Assembly: GCA_963545565.1 (NCBI GenBank)
Contig: CAUUJV010000001.1
Coordinates: forward strand, 286,967-350,966
DNA: 64,000 nt
Reading direction: 5' to 3'
Source: CAUUJV01 sp963545565
GTDB taxonomy: Bacteria > Actinomycetota > Actinomycetes > Actinomycetales > Bifidobacteriaceae
Below are positions 18,306 through 25,627 of this stretch, in pieces (position 1 is the first letter of the stretch; the number at the start of each line of letters is the position of its first letter). The position numbers and the translations under genes were made by a program. The notes under the pieces are model-generated. The model did no database searches and was not told where the DNA came from. It saw only the letters and a list, made by a program, of their open reading frames with translations.

Positions 18306-21023
18306 TTATTCCTGAACAGCACTCATAATTGTTGCTAATGCATTGTCGATTGCAGAGGCATCCTGACCGCCACCCTGAGCAAAGTCTGGTTTACCGCCGC
18401 CGCCACCACCAAGCACCTTAGAAGCTGCACGAACTAAATCGCCCGCTTTAATGTCAAGCTTACGAGCTTCGTCATTCACAGCCACAATAATCACTGGATT
18501 ACCGTTGTCGCCCGTACCACATAAGGCAACAACAGATGCAGCATCATGACCAAGACGCTCACGAATATCCATAACTGTTTTACGCAAAGCATCTGTAGAG
18601 CCGAAGCTACCAACATTTTTAGCAACCACACGTACAGATGCACCAGAAGCACTAGCACGAACAACTGCATTATTCTTAGCATCTTGAACGAGCCCAGAAA
18701 CCTGCGCTGCGAGCTGCTGTTCGTAAACAGAAGCCAAGCGACGCTCGGATTCTTTTAGCTGACCGAGCAGAGTTGCAACACGCTCTTCTAGCTCATCTGG
18801 CCGCGCATTGAGGGCATCAGAAAGCTGAGAAACAAGTGCATGCTCACGAGCGTTATATTCGTAAGCGCTTTCACCCACAACTGCATCAACACGACGTACG
18901 CCAGTGCCAACAGATGCTTCTGAGAGCACGGAAACAGAACCGATTTTGCCAACATGATCAATATGAGTACCACCGCACAATTCACGGCTCCAACCATCTT
19001 GTCCAATGGTGACAACGCGCACAACATCGCCATATTTCTCACCGAACAAATGCATTGCACCGAGAGCAATAGCATCATCAAATGGCATCTCAACTGTTGT
19101 AACTTCGAGATTTTCACGAAGTTTTTCATTCACACGCGCTTCCACAGCATTGATTGCTAACTTGGAAGGTGCTGAAGACCACTGGAAGTCGAAGCGCAAA
19201 CGGTTAGGAGCATCCTCAGATCCACGCTGAGTTGCCTGCGGCCCCAGCTCTTCGCGCAATGCCTTGTGAACCATATGTGTTGCAGTGTGTGAGCGTGCGA
19301 TTGCTCCACGTCGATCCAAATCAATGGATGCGTTTACTACACTGCCAACCACGAGTGTTCCCTCAGTCAAGCGGCATTGATGAACAATGAAATCCTTAAT
19401 AGGTTTCTGCACATCATCAACCTCAAGAACTGCACCATCGTCGCTCATAATCTCGCCTTGATCGGCAAGCTGACCACCAGACTGAGCATAGAAAGGTGTG
19501 CGATCGAGAATAACTTCAACAGTGGCAGGAGCCGATACTGCCGCAACTGCGCCCTTTCCCTCTTGCACAATTCCAAGCACTCGTGCACGGCTGGAGAATT
19601 GAGTGTATCCAAGGAAGCTGATAGGTGCTTCAAGAGTCTTCTTAAGGTCGTCGTAAACGCTTAAGTCAACATTTCCACGCTTCTTCAGAGCGTCAGCGCG
19701 AGCACGAGACTTCTGCTCAGCCATGAGTTCACGGAACTTGACCTCATCAACCTTAACACTCTGTTCTGCTGCCATTTCGAGAGTTAGTTCAATCGGGAAG
19801 CCATAGGTGTCGTGCAGTGCAAACGCATCTTTACCACTGACGATTGGTTCCGACTGTTGAGAAGAGGATACAGCCTTCTTTGCCTTAGAAACAGCTACAT
19901 CAAGAATCGTAGAACCTTGATCAAGAGTACGGCAGAATGCGCCTTCTTCACCGTAAGCAGCTTCACTAATCTCGTGGAAAGACTTCTCCAGCGAAGGATA
20001 GCTTTGCTTCATCTGTTCCTTGGATACTGGAAGCAGTGATGCCAAAACCTCTTCCTGCACGCCTAGCATCTTCATAGAGCGTATCGTTCTACGCAGCAAA
20101 CGGCGCAATACGTATCCGCGGCCCTCATTACTTGGGCGAACACCATCGCTCATAATCATCAGAGCAGAGCGAACATGGTCTGCAACGACTCGGAAACGTA
20201 CATCTGCATCAGCATCTGCACCATACTTCAATCCAGAAAGACGTTCTGCTTCCTCAATAACTGGGAAGACTTCATCGGTTTCATAGATGTTTTCTTTGCC
20301 CTGCATTATGTATGCAAGACGTTCCAACCCCATACCTGTGTCGATATTCTTATTGGCAAGTTCACCGACTATATGCATATCCGTTTTGGATTTGACGTTA
20401 TCGACTTCGTAGTTCTCAAACACGAGATCCCAGATTTCGATGTAGCGATTTTCATCAGCAATTGGGCCGCCTTCGACACCGTAATCTGGTCCACGATCGA
20501 TGTAAATCTCTGAGCAAGGTCCCCCAGGGCCAGGGCCGCCAGTTGTCCAGAAGTTATCTTCCATACCCAGAATCTGCATGTGCCCTGGATCCATGCCCTC
20601 ATTGCGCCACAGGGAGCGAGCTTCTTCATCATCGGTGTACGTTGTTACCCACAACTTGGTCTTATCAAGACCATAACCTCCCTGCTCAATAGGAGTCGTC
20701 AGAAGCTCCCATGCATAGTGGATAGCTTCTTCCTTGAAATAGTCACCGAAGGAGAAGTTGCCGAGCATCTGGAAGAAGGTACCGTGACGAGTAGTCTTAC
20801 CCACTTCATCAATATCAAGAGTACGCACACACTTCTGATTACTGGCCATGCGGGAACGCGGCGGAGTTTGCTCTCCCAAGAGATATGGAATGAACGGAAC
20901 CATACCAGCAATAGTGAAAAGCGTTGTTGGACTTGGAGAAATCAGCGAAGCTGACGGAACTACCATATGGCCGTTCTTCTCAAAGTAATCCAAATACCTT
21001 TGTGCAATTTCCGAAGTGCGCAT
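18306..21023 (-). CDS. alaS: Alanyl-tRNA synthetase
   Basis: Charges tRNA-Ala with alanine and edits mischarged serine and glycine. Full length at 905 residues. Class II catalytic elements are at the start (RYLDYFEKNGHMVVPSASLI, RMASNQKCVRTLDIDEVG, GRHGTFFQMLGNFSFGDYFK as TRHGTFFQMLGNFSF). The editing domain has SHTATHMVHKALRE with its HxxxH and later CGGTHIDHVG. The C-Ala region ends with the glycine-rich LGGGGGGKPDFAQGGG. A GGAGACGC ribosome binding site lies just upstream of the ATG at 21023. Confidence 0.97.
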   Translation of the reverse strand: MRTSEIAQRYLDYFEKNGHMVVPSASLISPSPTTLFTIAGMVPFIPYLLGEQTPPRSRMASNQKCVRTLDIDEVGKTTRHGTFFQMLGNFSFGDYFKEEAIHYAWELLTTPIEQGGYGLDKTKLWVTTYTDDEEARSLWRNEGMDPGHMQILGMEDNFWTTGGPGPGGPCSEIYIDRGPDYGVEGGPIADENRYIEIWDLVFENYEVDNVKSKTDMHIVGELANKNIDTGMGLERLAYIMQGKENIYETDEVFPVIEEAERLSGLKYGADADADVRFRVVADHVRSALMIMSDGVRPSNEGRGYVLRRLLRRTIRSMKMLGVQEEVLASLLPVSKEQMKQSYPSLEKSFHEISEAAYGEEGAFCRTLDQGSTILDVAVSKAKKAVSSSQQSEPIVSGKDAFALHDTYGFPIELTLEMAAEQSVKVDEVKFRELMAEQKSRARADALKKRGNVDLSVYDDLKKTLEAPISFLGYTQFSSRARVLGIVQEGKGAVAAVSAPATVEVILDRTPFYAQSGGQLADQGEIMSDDGAVLEVDDVQKPIKDFIVHQCRLTEGTLVVGSVVNASIDLDRRGAIARSHTATHMVHKALREELGPQATQRGSEDAPNRLRFDFQWSSAPSKLAINAVEARVNEKLRENLEVTTVEMPFDDAIALGAMHLFGEKYGDVVRVVTIGQDGWSRELCGGTHIDHVGKIGSVSVLSEASVGTGVRRVDAVVGESAYEYNAREHALVSQLSDALNARPDELEERVATLLGQLKESERRLASVYEQQLAAQVSGLVQDAKNNAVVRASASGASVRVVAKNVGSFGSTDALRKTVMDIRERLGHDAASVVALCGTGDNGNPVIIVAVNDEARKLDIKAGDLVRAASKVLGGGGGGKPDFAQGGGQDASAIDNALATIMSAVQE

Positions 21024-21126
21024 TAAACGCGTCTCCTTTAACTAATGTAATCCGGTCATAAATCAGTCAAGCTAAAGCATTATGACTACATTATGGCTAA
21101 AAACGAGTAAAAGTTAGATTACTAGA

Positions 21127-21366
21127 TTAACGATTATATTTTGTGATGTATTGCTTATTAAGCTCGTCTTCACGCTGCTTTTGATACTTCATGAAGTCTT
21201 CCACAAGACCGCTAAGCGTACGCATAGGAACATTGTCTTGGTCGGCACCAAGTATGAATTCTCTAGCTCCCTGAGGAGTATGAGCTTTTACGTAGGAGCT
21301 GGCTTTGCTTACTGTAATCACACCTGCCGCAAATCCAACTGCAAACCAAAAAATGCGTTTAAACAT
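21127..21366 (-). CDS. Small membrane-anchored hypothetical protein, 79 residues
   Basis: A short protein with one N-terminal hydrophobic segment (IFWFAVGFAAGVITVSKASSYV) and a charged C-terminal part ending KQREDELNKQYITKYNR. I do not recognise a named family. It starts 17 bp after the stop of the DUF948-like gene and shares its strand. The same neighbourhood upstream of alaS occurs in bifidobacteria to my recollection, which supports it as real. Function unknown. Confidence 0.75.
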   Translation of the reverse strand: MFKRIFWFAVGFAAGVITVSKASSYVKAHTPQGAREFILGADQDNVPMRTLSGLVEDFMKYQKQREDELNKQYITKYNR

Positions 21367-21383
21367 ATAAAACTCTCCTAGAG

Positions 21384-21881
21384 CTACTTAGCAGAGGTCG
21401 GCGGAGTAACCGCAGAAGAAGCAGTCTCATCTGTTGCATCGGCAATATCAGAGGCAGCATTCACTGGGTCTTCTTCATTTGCTTGAGCAGCAGCTTTTTC
21501 AGCCTCTTCTTGCGCCTTCTTCTGAGACATGCCATCGAAGAACCCTTGCGCAGTCGACTTTATTGCATAAGCTGCCGAGGCAATTTTGATAACTGGTTTT
21601 CCGAGCACTGAACCATACAAGTCAACAAGAGCACTTGCGTTATTCGTTGTAGAAGACACAGCAGATGAAATATCATTTACATCTGTCAATGATTGATTGA
21701 CTTTCTTTACTGTGTCAACTCCCTCATCGAGTGCAGGAATGGCGTGATCTCCAGTATCTTTAACGGTTTCAGCAATCTGATCAAAGAGCTTGCCTAAACG
21801 AATCAATGGGTAAATCATAAATCCGGCCAGAACAGCAAAAGCAATTGCAGCAATAAGCCCGGCAATCTGTCCAGCGTCCAT
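21384..21881 (-). CDS. DUF948-like membrane protein
   Basis: A 165-residue protein with one N-terminal transmembrane helix (AGLIAAIAFAVLAGFMIYPLI). A helical region with regular heptad-like spacing follows (VDTVKKVNQSLTDVNDISSAV). The C-terminal tail is Ala/Glu-rich and low in complexity (KAAAQANEEDPVNAASDIAD). This layout matches DUF948 proteins. The ATG at 21881 has GAGGTAAGG directly upstream. It forms a two-gene unit with the 79-residue protein. A structural role at the envelope is a guess. Confidence 0.75.
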   Translation of the reverse strand: MDAGQIAGLIAAIAFAVLAGFMIYPLIRLGKLFDQIAETVKDTGDHAIPALDEGVDTVKKVNQSLTDVNDISSAVSSTTNNASALVDLYGSVLGKPVIKIASAAYAIKSTAQGFFDGMSQKKAQEEAEKAAAQANEEDPVNAASDIADATDETASSAVTPPTSAK

Positions 21882-21974
21882 CCTTACCTCTTTCCCCGTA
21901 TTTTCACATGTTTATGTTGACCAACTTACCATGTGGGCTTGTCGACGAACAGTACAAACAGCACTTTTACGCTA

Positions 21975-22649
21975 TCACCGATTGTATGCCACCACGTGCA
22001 GCGCTGATTTGATAGGTTCCGTCGTTTCAAAATCAAAACTCGTCACACTGCCGTTGCGTGGTCGCTCACTAAGATCATAGCCTTCAGGAGCATAGCGATG
22101 CATCAAGCTGAGCAATGTGTTACCGTGCGAAATCTGAAGAATATGGTCTCCGTTATGAAGAGTCTTATTCGATGCTATCAGAGCATAACCTGACTCGATA
22201 CGTTCCCAGTATTCTTCATCAGATTCTGCATCATGAAATGGATCTGCTTCTTTGAGAAAATCACGTGTAGCAGAAAGGCCATATTTTTCAACAATTGCGT
22301 TATATGTATTAACACCGTGTGGGGCTCCAGCTGCCCACCATGCTTCTGACATGTCACGGCCCTCATAGTAACCGTAAAATTGCTCAGCAAAAGCCATACT
22401 GCTTATAAGATCTTTTGAATTGACAGAATCTGCCTGATTAAGTTCCAAAATACGCTGGGCGGTTTGCTGAGCACGGGTAGTCTCAGAACAGTACGCTGCT
22501 GTGAAATGCACATTTTTCAATACTTCGCCCGCACGCTGAGCATCTACCAAGCCTGATTCAGTTAAAGGCGAATTTGACCATCCTTGCAGGCGATTATAGC
22601 GGTTAAAGTAGGTTTGACCATGGCGCACAAGATGTAAATGTAAAAGCAT
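21975..22649 (-). CDS. Histidine phosphatase (phosphoglycerate mutase-like)
   Basis: A 224-residue member of the histidine phosphatase superfamily. The phosphohistidine motif is LHLVRHGQTYFNRYNRLQGW at the N-terminus. YCSETTRAQQTAQRIL and the second catalytic histidine in ILQISHGNTLLSLMHRY follow. I place the start at 22649 (MLLHLHLVRHG); the frame stays open much further upstream, but that part would overlap the divergent gene at 22690 and is not protein-like. The substrate cannot be read from the sequence; broad-specificity phosphatases share this fold. Confidence 0.88.
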   Translation of the reverse strand: MLLHLHLVRHGQTYFNRYNRLQGWSNSPLTESGLVDAQRAGEVLKNVHFTAAYCSETTRAQQTAQRILELNQADSVNSKDLISSMAFAEQFYGYYEGRDMSEAWWAAGAPHGVNTYNAIVEKYGLSATRDFLKEADPFHDAESDEEYWERIESGYALIASNKTLHNGDHILQISHGNTLLSLMHRYAPEGYDLSERPRNGSVTSFDFETTEPIKSALHVVAYNR

Positions 22650-22689
22650 ACGCACAATTATTCCACGTCTTAGCCGTAGGATTATTTCT

Positions 22690-23058
22690 ATGAAGAGTTT
22701 TTTGATTGATTGGTTCGTCACCGCTGTTGCAGCAGCAATTATGGTGGCGATTCTTCCTGGTTTCAGCGTTGTCGGCGATAACGCACTTATGTCGTATCTG
22801 TGTTTTGCACTGTTCATGTCTTTGATTAATGCGTCGATTAAGCCGTTTATGAAATTAATTTCTTTACCTATCACCGTATTGAGCTTTGGGTTGTTCTCCC
22901 TGGTGATTAACGTGGTATGCCTTGAACTTGCAGGAAATCTTGCAATAAGCATTTTTGGATTTGGTATTACTTTTACTGGTTTCTTCTGGGGGCTTCTTGG
23001 AGCCTTCGTACTTTCTATCGTCAGCTCAATTTTGAATTCAATTTTGATAAATTACTAG
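22690..23058 (+). CDS. Phage holin family IV-type membrane protein
   Basis: A 122-residue protein with four hydrophobic segments, matching the YvlD/'four-TM holin superfamily IV' proteins. Visible signature pieces are WFVTAVAAAIMVAILPGFSV, LFMSLINASIKPFMKLISLPITVLSFGLFSLVINV and FGITFTGFFWGLLGAFVLSI. Despite the name, chromosomal members are not tied to phage, and no phage genes are nearby. It is divergent from the phosphatase with 40 bp between the starts, and a terminator follows. Confidence 0.85.
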   Translation: MKSFLIDWFVTAVAAAIMVAILPGFSVVGDNALMSYLCFALFMSLINASIKPFMKLISLPITVLSFGLFSLVINVVCLELAGNLAISIFGFGITFTGFFWGLLGAFVLSIVSSILNSILINY

Positions 23059-23109
23059 AGCAAGCGCTCCTCACTTCTCCAAAACCAAGAAATAAGCAAT
23101 AAACAAAAT

Positions 23110-23148
23110 AAAGCCGATACCATGAAAGAAATCGTGGGTACCGGCTTT
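23110..23148. terminator. Terminator between holin-like gene and MFS gene
   Basis: AAAGCCGATACC (23110-23121) pairs with GGTACCGGCTTT (23137-23148) with one mismatch. Five T follow the GGC on the + strand, and a T-rich run lies on the minus strand. It can serve both converging genes. Confidence 0.75.
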
Positions 23149-23200
23149 TTCTAACTCTTGTTGACTTTTGCTAGCTGATCTAGTTCAGTTTTGAATCTAC

Positions 23201-24727
23201 CTAAACTTCGACTTCTTGAATATTAACTTTCAATGGAGCTTGAGAAGACCTAATAATAAACAAGCCAGCGAGTACGAACACAGCTGCGGTGAAGAAGAAG
23301 GCAAACTGCGCGCCAGCAGTTGTTGCCACAGCTTCAGTGCTTCCATGTGCCATACCGACAGATTGGAAGATGGACATGCTCGTTCCCAAAATAGTGTTTC
23401 CTAGCGAAGCACCAAACTGCTGCGTGGTGTTGTAAATAGCGTTACCGTCAGCTTTCTCTTTACCAGTGAGATTCTGCAAACCGTACGTGAAAGAATTAGA
23501 ATAGGTAAAGCAGTATCCAATTAAGAACACAATATGGAAGCAAATCAAGATTGCTGGCACAAGCTTCCAAGTAAAAATACCGAGCAGACACAGACCAAGT
23601 ACTGCTGCAACCAAGCCTGAAGAAATTGGAATGCGCGCCCCCTTTTTGTCCATAATTGCTCCAGATATTGGTGTAGCAAATGCACCAAGCATTGCTCCAG
23701 GAAGCACAACTAAACCACCGATAAGACTGCTCTTGCCCATGCCCATCTGCACAAAGTTTGGAATGGTGTATGACATGCCAAGCATAACAACCTGCACGCA
23801 GATCAGAGTAAAAGCAATCCAGCGCATTCGGTGGTCGCGAAGGGTGCGAACATTAAGCAATGGATCATCAGAGCTGACAGAAACCTTGAAGAAAGCTACC
23901 ATGCAGATGATTCCAATGACGAGAGAGCCAAGGGCGATAAAAGGCTGCATTCCAGCAGATTTTCCAGCCGCAATATTTTGGATAAATACACCAGCCTGTT
24001 GAACACCGAAAACGAGACCAAGTAGTCCGAGAGCAATGAGTACGAGATGACCAAGCTGCAGCTTTGCTGGGCCGGTTGGGAAAAATTGCTGAATAGAAAC
24101 GTATCCTAAAACACCAAATGGTACGAGAATAACTGCCACGATAATAAACAGCATTCGCCATGGGATAAACTGCGTCATAATACCTGCAAATGTTGGTCCA
24201 AGCGCTGGTGCGAGCCCAACAACGAGGTTACCAAAGCCCATGAGCTGACCGACGCGTGAACGAGGCGACTGCTCAAGAATAATGTTGAAAAGCAGCGGCA
24301 TACCAATTCCTACTGCCACGCCTTGAACTACGCGAGCTAGTAGAAGTACGGCAAATGTTGGCGACCACGATCCAATAAGTGTTCCAGCTAACGACAAAAT
24401 AACTGATGTCATAAGGAGTGTGCGATACGTAAAACGCTTCTTCAGCCAAGCAGACAGCGGAATAAACATGGTAGTGACGAGAATGTAAAGGGTCGTAACC
24501 CATTGAACAGTCGCCGCATCAATCGAAAATTCTGTCATCAACGATGGGAAAAGAACATTCATCATGGTCTCAGTTAGAATACCAATGAATGAAAGAGCAC
24601 CTGCTGCCACAATCGAGCCGATGAGATGCTTGGAAATTTTGTCAGTTTGATTCTTGGGTTGAGTAGTTTTTACTGATTCAGTTATTCTTCTTTTTTTTAC
24701 TGTGTAGAAGGACCGCTTATGATGCAT
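23201..24727 (-). CDS. MFS multidrug exporter (DHA2, EmrB/QacA type)
   Basis: A 508-residue major facilitator of the 14-helix DHA2 family, proton-driven and probably a drug exporter. Signature pieces are IDAATVQWVTTLYILVTTMFIPLSAWL, LLLARVVQGVAVGIGMPLLFNII and GFGNLVVGLAPALGPTFAGIM (antiporter motif C-like). The start is uncertain: the ATG at 24727 has no clear ribosome binding site and lies only ~10 bases from the rpsD terminator. The first ~35 residues are basic and include a run of eight A within the coding strand. The substrate is unknown. Confidence 0.88.
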   Translation of the reverse strand: MHHKRSFYTVKKRRITESVKTTQPKNQTDKISKHLIGSIVAAGALSFIGILTETMMNVLFPSLMTEFSIDAATVQWVTTLYILVTTMFIPLSAWLKKRFTYRTLLMTSVILSLAGTLIGSWSPTFAVLLLARVVQGVAVGIGMPLLFNIILEQSPRSRVGQLMGFGNLVVGLAPALGPTFAGIMTQFIPWRMLFIIVAVILVPFGVLGYVSIQQFFPTGPAKLQLGHLVLIALGLLGLVFGVQQAGVFIQNIAAGKSAGMQPFIALGSLVIGIICMVAFFKVSVSSDDPLLNVRTLRDHRMRWIAFTLICVQVVMLGMSYTIPNFVQMGMGKSSLIGGLVVLPGAMLGAFATPISGAIMDKKGARIPISSGLVAAVLGLCLLGIFTWKLVPAILICFHIVFLIGYCFTYSNSFTYGLQNLTGKEKADGNAIYNTTQQFGASLGNTILGTSMSIFQSVGMAHGSTEAVATTAGAQFAFFFTAAVFVLAGLFIIRSSQAPLKVNIQEVEV

Positions 24728-24736
24728 GCGGATTAT

Positions 24737-24778
24737 GCAAAAAATAGAGCCGGTAGGGATCCCCCAATCGGCTCTATT
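24737..24778 (-). terminator. Terminator after rpsD
   Basis: On the minus strand AATAGAGCCG pairs with CGGCTCTATT (arms 24769-24778 and 24743-24752), with a GATCC-containing loop, followed by a run of T. It lies just after the rpsD stop. Confidence 0.8.
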
Positions 24779-24789
24779 CTTAAGATTTT

Positions 24790-25416
24790 TTAGCGAGCGT
24801 AGTACTCGACCACGTACTGGATGTTGACCTGTACCGGGATTTCTTCAACTTCTGCCTTACGAGTCAAGGTAGCCTTGAGAGAAGCAAGGTTTACATCGAG
24901 GTAGCCAGGAACTGCTGGAAGAACATCGCGATGGACGCCCTCTGCTGCTGCCTGGAATGGTTCCATGGTCTGGCTCTTTGGACGAACCTGAATGGTCTGA
25001 CCAGGGCGCACACGGTAGGATGGGCGGTCAACAATATTGCCATCGACCATGATATGACGGTGAACAACAAACTGACGAGCCTGTGCAGTTGTGCGAGCAA
25101 AGCCTGCACGAAGTACGAGTGCATCAAGACGAGATTCAAGCTGAATCATCATTGCGTTACCGGTCTGACCGGATTCGCGAGTTGCACGGTCATAAACTGC
25201 GCGAAGCTGCTTCTCAGAGATACCGTACTGCGCGCGAAGACGCTGCTTCTCACGCAAACGTACTGCATAATCAGATTCTGCACGACGACGATCGCGACCA
25301 TGCTCACCAGGACCATAAGGACGCTTTTCAAAAATACGCTGAGCCTTAGGGGTCAGAGCAATGCCAAGAGCACGTGACAGGCGAACCTGACGACGAGCAC
25401 GCTGAATTTTAGTCAT
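24790..25416 (-). CDS. rpsD: 30S ribosomal protein S4
   Basis: A primary 16S rRNA-binding protein of the small subunit, 208 residues. It begins TKIQRARRQVRLSRALGIALTPK. It contains KRPYGPGEHGRDRRRAESDYAVRLREKQRLR and the S4 RNA-binding domain LESRLDALVLRAGFARTTAQARQFVVHRHIMVDG. It lacks the zinc-binding cysteines of one S4 subclass. S4 is often an autogenous regulator; its 211-bp upstream region contains several hairpins. It is monocistronic. Confidence 0.97.
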   Translation of the reverse strand: MTKIQRARRQVRLSRALGIALTPKAQRIFEKRPYGPGEHGRDRRRAESDYAVRLREKQRLRAQYGISEKQLRAVYDRATRESGQTGNAMMIQLESRLDALVLRAGFARTTAQARQFVVHRHIMVDGNIVDRPSYRVRPGQTIQVRPKSQTMEPFQAAAEGVHRDVLPAVPGYLDVNLASLKATLTRKAEVEEIPVQVNIQYVVEYYAR

Positions 25417-25627
25417 TTATTTTCCTTCTGTCGTTGTTTGGACGCAGGTGGACTATAAACCATCCACCGAGTCAGCCTCTCCAGCGCTTCGCATATCTTC
25501 ATATGCAACGAATGACTCTAAACCCTTTGGTCAGGAGACATTCGCCGACCCGCTGACGGGCCATGACTCCAGATGTACCCACATTTTGCAGGCACAAGGG
25601 AAGACTGTACACGAACCTCTAGTCAAT
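25417..25627 (-). promoter_or_regulatory. Structured rpsD leader region
   Basis: This 211-bp spacer between the helicase stop and rpsD holds three clear hairpins: GGTGGA/TCCACC (25447-25452 with 25463-25468), GCATAT-CTTC-ATATGC (25491-25506) and CCCG-CTGA-CGGG (25549-25560). An rpsD promoter must also be here. The structures may form an autoregulatory S4-binding leader; that is inference. Confidence 0.45.

Noticed and set aside
22690..23058. Phage holin suggesting a prophage
   Set aside because: The four-helix 'holin family IV' name is historical; no other phage gene is nearby and the gene sits among housekeeping genes.
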